The notes below the pieces were generated by a model. It saw only the letters and a list, made by a program, of their open reading frames with translations. It was not told the origin of the DNA and ran no database searches. Of a stretch of 38,790 nt of DNA, positions 17,956-32,210 are shown piece by piece (position 1 is the stretch's first letter; each line of letters begins with the position of its first letter). A program made the position numbers and the translations under genes. The stretch is from Spirosomataceae bacterium (GTDB taxonomy: Bacteria; Bacteroidota; Bacteroidia; Cytophagales; Spirosomataceae): contig JAKONH010000208.1 in assembly GCA_022702045.1 (NCBI GenBank), positions 1 to 38,790 of the forward strand, read 5' to 3'.

Positions 17956-19050
17956 TTATTTACCCAGCGCAATAACCTTATAAAAAGCGGGTTTGGGATT
18001 ATCGTTGCGGTCAAACAGGAGTGGGTAACTGGTGCGGCCGCGAATGGGCCAGTTGTTGAGCCAGCTATCGCCGTCGTTAACGCCCCAGAACGTGACCCGA
18101 CTGACCTTGTCTTTGTGCTTGAGAAATAGTTTGAATAAGGCTTCATAATCGGCCGCGAGCTGCTGCTGTACGCTATCGGGCAGGGCATCGGGGTACGGGT
18201 TAGCTGTGGCGTTGGCCGTCATACGCTGCCCGACATCGGCCCCCTGAACGTTGCGGGGCAGCACCTCGATATCCAATTCGGTAAACATCACTTTCAGGCC
18301 CAGGGCTGCATACTGTTTAATGCTTTCTTCGATCTCTGCCAGCGGCACCCGACCGACGTGCCAGTGGCCCTGAATGCCTACGCCATCGATACGTACCCCG
18401 GTGTCTTTGATTTTCTTAATGATGGCAATACAGCCAGCCCGTTTGGCGGGTTGTTCGTTGTTGTAATCGTTGTAATACAACTCCGTACCGGGCGACGCTT
18501 CCTGCGCGAGCCGAAACGCGTCGGTAATGTAGTTATCGCCCAGGTATTGCAGGAATACCGACTTCCGCAGCGTCCCGTCTTCGTTGAGGGCTTCGTTCAC
18601 TACGTCCCACGAAAAGACCTTGCCTTTGTAGCGCCCGGCCACGGTTTTGATGTGGTCGGAGAAGAACGTGCGAAGCGAATCCTGGCTGTGGATGCGCCGA
18701 ACAAAGCCCGGTAGCTGACTGTGCCAGATTAGTGTGTGCCCATTGATTCTGATGTTGTGTTTCTGCCCGAACTCAACCAGCTTGTCGGCCATCTCGAAGG
18801 TATAGGTATTCCAGCCCGGATGCAGCAGTGCCGATTTCATGACGTTTTCGGGTGTGGCCATGTTGAACTGACGGACAATGAACGCCGTCGTTTTCGAGTC
18901 GCGTTCCTGAATCTGTGCCACGTTCAGACAGGTGCCAATGCCGAAGTCGTTTTTGAACACATCTTTCAGCGATGGGATCGACTGGGCAAACAGGCTGGCT
19001 GGCAGGGCCGTTACGGCCAGCAGCAGAACCGCCACACGTTGGTTTTTCAT
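17956..19050 (-). CDS. GH10 endo-1,4-beta-xylanase (second copy)
   Basis: Start MKNQRVAVLLLAVTALPASLFAQ at 19050; WDVVNEALNEDG and MFTELDIEVLP catalytic motifs; WHSQLPGFV. Confidence 0.97.
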   Translation of the reverse strand: MKNQRVAVLLLAVTALPASLFAQSIPSLKDVFKNDFGIGTCLNVAQIQERDSKTTAFIVRQFNMATPENVMKSALLHPGWNTYTFEMADKLVEFGQKHNIRINGHTLIWHSQLPGFVRRIHSQDSLRTFFSDHIKTVAGRYKGKVFSWDVVNEALNEDGTLRKSVFLQYLGDNYITDAFRLAQEASPGTELYYNDYNNEQPAKRAGCIAIIKKIKDTGVRIDGVGIQGHWHVGRVPLAEIEESIKQYAALGLKVMFTELDIEVLPRNVQGADVGQRMTANATANPYPDALPDSVQQQLAADYEALFKLFLKHKDKVSRVTFWGVNDGDSWLNNWPIRGRTSYPLLFDRNDNPKPAFYKVIALGK

Positions 19051-19091
19051 TGACTTGTTGAGTTGATATTTACCGTTGAGTTGAGGGCCTG

Positions 19092-19156
19092 TTGTCATCC
19101 CGAGCCTGCGGTAACGGGCGGTTTTGTCGGCTTTTACCGCAGGCTCGGGATGACAA
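19092..19156. repeat. perfect 23-bp palindromic intergenic repeat, 'GTCATCCCGAGCCTGCGG' type
   Basis: ttgtcatcccgagcctgcggtaa (19092-19114) / ttaccgcaggctcgggatgacaa (19134-19156), loop cgggcggttttgtcggctt. Confidence 0.9.
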
Positions 19157-19178
19157 AAAAATGGTAACAGAATAACTA

Positions 19179-21234
<2,056 letters not shown>

Positions 21235-21238
21235 ACAA

Positions 21239-22384
<1,146 letters not shown>

Positions 22385-22409
22385 TCATCTAGCAGTATTC
22401 ATTCTCGTT

Positions 22410-22496
22410 TTTTATCATCCCGACGCAGAATAACCCTGCGGTAATGGGCAGTTTTGTTGGCTTTTAGCGAGGATCCCTCGCAGGCTCGGGAGGACA
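22410..22496. repeat. degenerate intergenic repeat related to the 19092-19156 element
   Basis: atcatcccgacgcag...cctgcggtaatgggcagttttgttggctttta...ccctcgcaggctcgggaggac; 32-nt core (22435-22466) matches 19105-19136 at 29/32. Confidence 0.75.
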
Positions 22497-22535
22497 AACC
22501 AGCCGGAACCATGACAAACACGCTGGCGAAAACCA

Positions 22536-23624
<1,089 letters not shown>

Positions 23625-24794
23625 TTAGCGGAAGAGCAGTGGAACCGTGTCGGCCACGTATGTTTTGACGTTCATCCAGGTGTGCCCGCCGTCAGTAACC
23701 AGGCTTTTGTAAGCAACTTTTTTCGCCTTCATATAGTCCATAAATTCGACCGTGCCTTTGTACAGAAAATCGTCGCTCCCTACGCTGACCCACAGCAGTT
23801 TGAGCTGCTTGTTCGTCCGGTCAGGATTGCCGCCGATCTGGCTGAAGCTGCCGTTCATTTCCTGGGGCGACAGGTATGAACTGTAGCTGCACACCCAGGC
23901 GAATTTGTCCATATTACTAAACGCCGTCCGCAATGTTTGCCCGCCCCCGCGCGAGAAACCACCGATGGCGCGGCTCTCTTCATTGGTAATGGTGCGGTAG
24001 TTTCCCTCTATGTATGGAATCACATTGCGGGTCAGGTCCTCGCCGAAATCGTTGGCCCGCTTTACGGCATCGGCCCCGTCGCGCACGGTTGGGTCAGTGG
24101 GTTTAGCACCGCCTTTCTGCTCGGTAATCCGAGCCTCGATGTTGCCGTAGGGCATCACGACAATCATCGGCTTTGCCCGCCCGGCAGCAATCAGATTATC
24201 GAGAATCAGGTTTGTCCGGCCTACTTTGAAGAAAGTTTCTTCGGTATCGGTAGTACCGCTGATGAGGTAAAAAACGGGATACTTCACCAGATTTTTGTCA
24301 TAGCCCGGCGGGGTGTACACCACCAGTGACCCCGTCGTACCCGCTACCGACGGGTAGTATTCGTAGTTCACCGAACCGTGGGGAACGTCCTGCAAGCTAT
24401 GAATCAGGGGCGTGTCGCCGGGAATGTCGACCAGACTGGCCTTGAACCGTTCGTTCGGAAAAAACGCGACGTTAGCCGGGTCCATCACCGTCACGCCGTC
24501 AACCTGAAAGCTGTAGGGATAGATGTCGGGTTTGACGGGGGGCGTCGTCACACTCCAGATACCCTGCGCGTCTTTGGTCATGGCGAGTAGCCCTTTCTCA
24601 AACTGCGCACTCAGCTTTACATCGGTGGCCTTCGGCGCGAGGTACCGAAACGTAACGGACTTGTCGGTGTTGACCTGTGGCGACACGACCAGCGGTCCGC
24701 GTGGTGGCTGACCGAATGCGACGGTACACAGTCCGAACAGACATCCAGCAAGCAATGACCGCTTCGAACGGGTGGGATGATAACCTACTTTCAT
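23625..24794 (-). CDS. CBM48-like + CE1 esterase
   Basis: 389 aa; NTDKSVTFRYLAPKATDVKLSAQF; YTPPGYDKNLVKYPVFYLISGTTDTEETF, GFSRGGGQT, GGHTWMNVKTYVADTVPLLF; close relative of the 22536-23612 product. Confidence 0.93.
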   Translation of the reverse strand: MKVGYHPTRSKRSLLAGCLFGLCTVAFGQPPRGPLVVSPQVNTDKSVTFRYLAPKATDVKLSAQFEKGLLAMTKDAQGIWSVTTPPVKPDIYPYSFQVDGVTVMDPANVAFFPNERFKASLVDIPGDTPLIHSLQDVPHGSVNYEYYPSVAGTTGSLVVYTPPGYDKNLVKYPVFYLISGTTDTEETFFKVGRTNLILDNLIAAGRAKPMIVVMPYGNIEARITEQKGGAKPTDPTVRDGADAVKRANDFGEDLTRNVIPYIEGNYRTITNEESRAIGGFSRGGGQTLRTAFSNMDKFAWVCSYSSYLSPQEMNGSFSQIGGNPDRTNKQLKLLWVSVGSDDFLYKGTVEFMDYMKAKKVAYKSLVTDGGHTWMNVKTYVADTVPLLFR

Positions 24795-24840
24795 TTTTCG
24801 ATAACGTTTAAAAACGCGGTAATCCGCTTAAGACCGGGGG

Positions 24841-26403
24841 TTATTTGGCCCAGGCTTCGCCTTCGGGCGTTCGTCGCCAGGTGAAGTACCGATCCAGTAC
24901 GGTCAATGCAGCGCTGCTGGGTACCGGCCCGATGTGTGGGGTCTGACTGAAGTACATGACGGCAGGCTTCGTGTTTGTGAAGACAGGCCACTGCGGTACG
25001 CCTTTCCCGTTGGGATCGCCGTGTTTGGCAAAATTGGTCCAGTACGTCCCCATCGCATTCGAAATAGCCAAGTCCGTTTTTGTCGTTTGCGGGTTGGTTG
25101 GATCGATGTGCCCGAACACGTAGGATACCTCCTGCCCATGCCCGGAACCGTATCCCGCTTTGGGCGAGTCAGCAGGGTAATCGGGATGCTGATCGAAATA
25201 GTAGTAGAATACTTTTTTCTTGCTGGTCCCGGCCTGCAACTTGGCCCAACTCCAGGTTTGCCAGCCGAAAGCCGCGTCGCGCATCAGGTCGCGGGCCGTT
25301 TTCGGAACGGTGGTCGAACCAACCGGATAGGCTTTGCTGAGGTCATCGGCGAACGGACCGTACCGTTTGTTCGTGCTCTCAATGTAATCGTCGGGTGTTT
25401 TGGGCGGGGAAAAACTGGCTCCCTCGTCGGAGTTATAGCCGACCAGAATGGGTGTCTGATTGTAGTTACCCGCTCCGTACAGTTTGTGCTGATCGTCGGG
25501 AATGACGTAGCCGTCGACAATGGGCCAGGATGAGCCAACGCCCCACCCACCCGGCAGCTTGTCGGCGTCTAGCTTGCGCAACTCGGCGATAGACGACGCA
25601 CCGGCTTTCTGCGCATAGGCTTCACCGGCTTTCTCGGCTTCGTCCAGCCGTTTCATGTTTTCACCCGGATACGTGGTGGGGCGTGTCGGCCCGAAAGACC
25701 CTCCGCTTTGTGAAATAGCCCCGTGAAACAACCCTTTGGCCTGCGGAGATGCGCACAACATGCTGACGGCAATACCGCCCGCCGACTCCCCGAAGATGGT
25801 CACTTTGGCGGGGTCACCGCCAAACGCGGCAATGTTTCGCTGCACCCACTTAAGCCCGGCGATCATGTCCAGCAACCCGTAGTTACCCGACACGTGCTGT
25901 GGATTTTCGGCGCTCAACTGCGGGTGCGCCAGAAAGCCCAGTGGCCCAACCCGGTAGGCAATACTTACCACGACGACGCCCTTCTGCGCCAGCTTTTCCC
26001 CGCTGTAGTTGGGGTCGGATGTAGCGCCGAAGCTGAAGCCCCCACCGTAAATCCAGACCAGCACGGGTATGCGTTCAGTAGCCGTTTTGACCGGGCTCCA
26101 GACATTCAGGTACAGGCAGTCTTCACTCTTTCCCGATGGTGTGTTGCCGCCCTGCACGGCTGCGGGGGCAAATTTTTTCGTATCACGCACGCCCTCCCAT
26201 CTGGCTACCGGCTGGGGCGCTTTCCACCGCAGATCGCCGACGGGCGGAGCGGCAAACGGAATACCCCGGTAGACGGTCAGTCCATCTTCGACGGTTCCCT
26301 GAACGCGCCCACCTTCGACACCAACGGAGACGGGTTGCTGGGCGAAGGTGATTGAATTGGTCAGCAATAGAACGAACGTGACGAATGAATTTACTTTTTT
26401 CAT
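24841..26403 (-). CDS. type-B carboxylesterase (COesterase family)
   Basis: Start MKKVNSFVTFVLLLTNSITFAQ at 26403; YRGIPFAAPPVGDLRWKAPQP, SEDCLYLNVW, nucleophile elbow FGESAGGIAVSM. Confidence 0.95.
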   Translation of the reverse strand: MKKVNSFVTFVLLLTNSITFAQQPVSVGVEGGRVQGTVEDGLTVYRGIPFAAPPVGDLRWKAPQPVARWEGVRDTKKFAPAAVQGGNTPSGKSEDCLYLNVWSPVKTATERIPVLVWIYGGGFSFGATSDPNYSGEKLAQKGVVVVSIAYRVGPLGFLAHPQLSAENPQHVSGNYGLLDMIAGLKWVQRNIAAFGGDPAKVTIFGESAGGIAVSMLCASPQAKGLFHGAISQSGGSFGPTRPTTYPGENMKRLDEAEKAGEAYAQKAGASSIAELRKLDADKLPGGWGVGSSWPIVDGYVIPDDQHKLYGAGNYNQTPILVGYNSDEGASFSPPKTPDDYIESTNKRYGPFADDLSKAYPVGSTTVPKTARDLMRDAAFGWQTWSWAKLQAGTSKKKVFYYYFDQHPDYPADSPKAGYGSGHGQEVSYVFGHIDPTNPQTTKTDLAISNAMGTYWTNFAKHGDPNGKGVPQWPVFTNTKPAVMYFSQTPHIGPVPSSAALTVLDRYFTWRRTPEGEAWAK

Positions 26404-26463
26404 GGTGTATGGATTTCTCTGCATCAGACGATCGACCTAAACGGGCGTAGCCATTTCGAGTGG

Positions 26464-27357
26464 TTAGTTCGTCCAGTTGTTCCGTTTCATCCAGTCGAAG
26501 AGCGGGTCTATCCAGCCGGGCTGACGGAAAATAAAGCCGTGGTCACCTTCGGGATAAATGTGCATTTCGACGGGAATTTTCTGATGGCGCAACGTTTCAA
26601 AATACACGATGCTATTGTCTACGTCGACCACCTTATCGTCGGCCGCGTGGGGCAGGTACGTCGGGGGCGTGTTGGCCCGTACCTGCAATTCATTGGAGAA
26701 CAGTTCGATATTCTGCCGCGACGGATTCCTGCCGAGCAGATTGTCCCGCGATCCTCGGTGCGCGAGGCTATCCCGCAAGCTGATTACCGGGTATACCAGC
26801 ACCTGAAAGTCGGGGCGCAGGCTGGTGTTTTCGGGATTGTCGATCAGGGCTTTTTCGAAATGCGTCGCTTCGGTCGATGCCAGGTGACCGCCCGCCGAAA
26901 AGCCCATGATCCCAATTTTTCCCGGATCAATGCCCCACCGCGTAGCGCCTTCCCGCACCCGTTTGATGGCCTGCTGCGCATCCTGCAACGGCCCGATGGT
27001 TTTGTTGACCATAGTCGAATCGCTGGGTAGCCGGTACTTGAGCACGAAAGCTGCTACGCCTTTCTGAACCAGCGCTTTGGCTGTGCCAATACCCTCGCCC
27101 TGATATACCACCACGCCATATCCACCGCCGGGAATAACGACAATCGCCGTACCAGTGGCGATGGATTTGTCGGGCAGGTACACCTCCAGCGTCGGCCTTG
27201 TCGTACCCCGGAATACGCCCGGCGACGGTTGCACTTCCTTCACCGATGATGGCTTTGCGTTGGGTACGGTGCCGGGGTATAAGGGAATAATTTCCTGCGC
27301 CTGGGCAGACAATCCAGCCGTAAGCAACAACACCGACAACAGATGGCTCTTTTTCAT
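26464..27357 (-). CDS. alpha/beta hydrolase, BD-FAE-like putative acetyl/feruloyl esterase
   Basis: 297 aa; signal peptide; oxyanion motif VVIPGGGY, nucleophile GFSAGGHLAST, EGDHGF terminal His. Confidence 0.9.
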   Translation of the reverse strand: MKKSHLLSVLLLTAGLSAQAQEIIPLYPGTVPNAKPSSVKEVQPSPGVFRGTTRPTLEVYLPDKSIATGTAIVVIPGGGYGVVVYQGEGIGTAKALVQKGVAAFVLKYRLPSDSTMVNKTIGPLQDAQQAIKRVREGATRWGIDPGKIGIMGFSAGGHLASTEATHFEKALIDNPENTSLRPDFQVLVYPVISLRDSLAHRGSRDNLLGRNPSRQNIELFSNELQVRANTPPTYLPHAADDKVVDVDNSIVYFETLRHQKIPVEMHIYPEGDHGFIFRQPGWIDPLFDWMKRNNWTN

Positions 27358-27381
27358 GGAAGCGGAGAAATTTATACCCGT

Positions 27382-29825
<2,444 letters not shown>

Positions 29826-29852
29826 GAGCGAGATCTTGTCCGGAACCGGGTT

Positions 29853-30377
29853 CTAGTTAAGCGGACCGATGAGTTCGATAAACGTGCCGTCGGGATCCTG
29901 CACCAGTACGAAATGCGCCTTATCGTTGAGGGGCGTCGGCGTGCTGCCCCGGAAGGGCACATTCATTTTCGTCAGCCGATCGATGATCGGTTTTAATGAC
30001 TTTACATTGATGGTGATGTACTGCATACCCGTATCGTCCTGAATGAATTTTGGCTGGGGGTGCCCCGCTTTTTTGCTGAAACTCATCAGCTTCCAGTCGG
30101 TAGCGTCGGGGCTATTGTCCAGCTTCAAAATCGTTACCTGCGCCGACGCTCCGTTGGCTAGCCCCGACCGTTTGGAGAACTCGTCGGTGATCGTGAAACT
30201 CCCCGTTTTGACCATACCGATACCGTTGACATAGAAGTCGAGCGACCGGTCGAGGTCGGCCACAACCACGCCGATACCGATTACTTTGCTTGTAAAATTA
30301 GACTGAGCCTGTACCCCGTTGCTAAGCCACAGCACCAGCAGGAAAATGGGTAATCCGATACGCATCATTCGTTTCAT
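29853..30377 (-). CDS. exported VOC (glyoxalase/dioxygenase-fold) family protein
   Basis: 174 aa; IGIGVVVADLDRSLDFYVNGIGM and FVLVQDPDGTFIELIGPLN; hydrophobic N-terminal signal (MKRMMRIGLPIFLLVLWLSNGVQAQ). Confidence 0.9.
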   Translation of the reverse strand: MKRMMRIGLPIFLLVLWLSNGVQAQSNFTSKVIGIGVVVADLDRSLDFYVNGIGMVKTGSFTITDEFSKRSGLANGASAQVTILKLDNSPDATDWKLMSFSKKAGHPQPKFIQDDTGMQYITINVKSLKPIIDRLTKMNVPFRGSTPTPLNDKAHFVLVQDPDGTFIELIGPLN

Positions 30378-30419
30378 AACAGAGGTGATTGATTGAGGGC
30401 GGTGCCGACTGGCCCCGCA

Positions 30420-32102
30420 TTAGTTATTAGCTTGAAACATTGAATCGTTACCACTGTAACGGAGGTAATTAAAGGACGCCTTGTTGTCGGAACTGCTTCC
30501 CGACGAGGTAGCATACAGGCCGAATACACAGCCGATGAAGCCACCCGCCACCTGCGTGCTCAGAAACTTCCCATCGACCTTGTCTTTGAGCAGCTTCCAG
30601 TCGTTGGGTTTGTCGGCCACGTAGAAATCGTACGCATCCCCTTTGGCGTCGATGCGGAGCAGTACCTTTTTCGCAACGGGTATCTGGGCCAGCAGTTCCA
30701 GGTTTTTGTCATTGGTACTCTTGAAGAGCTGCACTACGGGCTTACCCTGCTCGATCGATTTGGCCAGGAAATAAAAGTGCTTCTCGTCCTGAAAAATCAC
30801 TAATCCTGCTTTTTCGTCGGCTGACGTAGCCGTAAAGTCCAGCGCAGTTTCAGCGGTACAGTTCAGGTGCTGCTGCCGCTTGCCGATAAACGAGGGGTTA
30901 CCCATTTCCGAAATCGTTTCAGGCTTCAGGTTCATCGTTAGTCCGTTCACTTTGCTGAGGCTGTACGATTTATCGTCGCGGGTGCGCAGAAAGAGTAGGG
31001 CGGGGTCGAGTGGCTTGTCGAAGGTGATCGTGTAGGCGAAGTTACCGTTCTGGGGTCGGGCGTCCTTCTGCTTTACTTCCTTGAAGTTGCCCACGTAGCT
31101 ATAGGCAATGGGCTTTTCGCCGTGCTCGATCATGGGCCAGTCGTCGGCGGTCCAGGTCAGGGGGGCGATAAACGTTTCGCGACCGGTGTTATAGTAGTTC
31201 CCTTCGTAGGGACGGACCGCCAAAAAGATAGAGTACCACTTACCATCCGGCCCCTCTACGAACTGCGCGTGCCCGGCTGAGGTGATCGGATCTTTACGGT
31301 CGGCGGACAGACCGCGCTGGGTCAGAATCGGGTTTCCCTCGTAAGGCACGTAGGGTCCCCAGACATCTTTACTCCGCAGTACGACCTCCGAGTGATTAAC
31401 CGACGTACCGCCCTCAGCCGCGTAGAGATAGTACCAGTTGTTACGCTTCATGATATGCGGACCCTCAATCCATACGGGCTTTTTGCTCAGGTCGACCCCG
31501 CCGTTGACGAGCTGCTTTTCCTCTCCCACAACGTTCAGATTGGCAGCGTCGAATTCATACATCCGAATCGTCCGGTGGCCCGGATAGAGGGGCTTGCGGT
31601 CGGGGGCGTCGCTGTTGTACAGGATATACGCCTTACCGGTCGACTCATCGAAAAACAGCGACGGGTCAATACCCTTGACCTGCGGCAGCTTCACTGGGTT
31701 GCTCCACGGCCCCGCCGGATTCTTCGCCGTCACGACGAAGTTACCATCGTGGTCGATATCGGTACAGGTAACGTAGTAGGTGCCTTTGTGGTAGCTTATA
31801 GCGGGTGCAAACAGCCCCCGCGTCATGCGTTCGCCCATAAAATCCATCTGCTCGGGCCGGTCGATGACGTTACCGATCTGCTTCCAGTTTTTGAGGTCTT
31901 TACTGTGTAGCACCGGGATGCCGGGGAAATACGAAAACGTGGAGTTGATGAGGTAATAATCGCTGCCCACCTTCACGATACTAGGGTCGGGATAAAAGCC
32001 CGTCATAATAGGGTTGACCAGCGTTGTTGTCTGGGCCAGCGACGCATGGCTCGCTCCGGTCAGCAGGGCCGCACAGAGCGCCGTAAGAATGCGTTTTTTC
32101 AT
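30420..32102 (-). CDS. GH43 family glycoside hydrolase with C-terminal beta-sandwich
   Basis: 560 aa; TTLVNPIMTGFYPDPSIVKVGSDYYLINSTFSYFPGIPVLHSKDLKNWKQIGNVIDRPEQ, KGIDPSLFFDESTGKAYILYN, WIEGPHIMKRNNWYYLYAAEGGT. Confidence 0.96.
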   Translation of the reverse strand: MKKRILTALCAALLTGASHASLAQTTTLVNPIMTGFYPDPSIVKVGSDYYLINSTFSYFPGIPVLHSKDLKNWKQIGNVIDRPEQMDFMGERMTRGLFAPAISYHKGTYYVTCTDIDHDGNFVVTAKNPAGPWSNPVKLPQVKGIDPSLFFDESTGKAYILYNSDAPDRKPLYPGHRTIRMYEFDAANLNVVGEEKQLVNGGVDLSKKPVWIEGPHIMKRNNWYYLYAAEGGTSVNHSEVVLRSKDVWGPYVPYEGNPILTQRGLSADRKDPITSAGHAQFVEGPDGKWYSIFLAVRPYEGNYYNTGRETFIAPLTWTADDWPMIEHGEKPIAYSYVGNFKEVKQKDARPQNGNFAYTITFDKPLDPALLFLRTRDDKSYSLSKVNGLTMNLKPETISEMGNPSFIGKRQQHLNCTAETALDFTATSADEKAGLVIFQDEKHFYFLAKSIEQGKPVVQLFKSTNDKNLELLAQIPVAKKVLLRIDAKGDAYDFYVADKPNDWKLLKDKVDGKFLSTQVAGGFIGCVFGLYATSSGSSSDNKASFNYLRYSGNDSMFQANN

Positions 32103-32136
32103 AAGGGTTTATTCAGCATTGTATGTTTCTTTGATA

Positions 32137-32202
32137 ACCCCCACCCCCCTGAAGGGAGCTTTACTAATCAGTGGGCTAAGCGCCATTCAGGGGGGTGGGG
32201 GT
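32137..32202. repeat. 17-bp perfect C-rich/G-rich inverted repeat
   Basis: acccccacccccctgaa (32137-32153) / ttcaggggggtgggggt (32186-32202), between the GH43 and GH95 genes. Confidence 0.85.
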
Positions 32203-32210
32203 GGGTGATT

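Noticed and set aside
26464-27357. Endo-xylanase annotation for the alpha/beta hydrolase
   Set aside because: Homologues are often labelled xylanase, but the fold signatures (GGGY, GFSAGG, DHGF) are those of an esterase, not a glycosidase.
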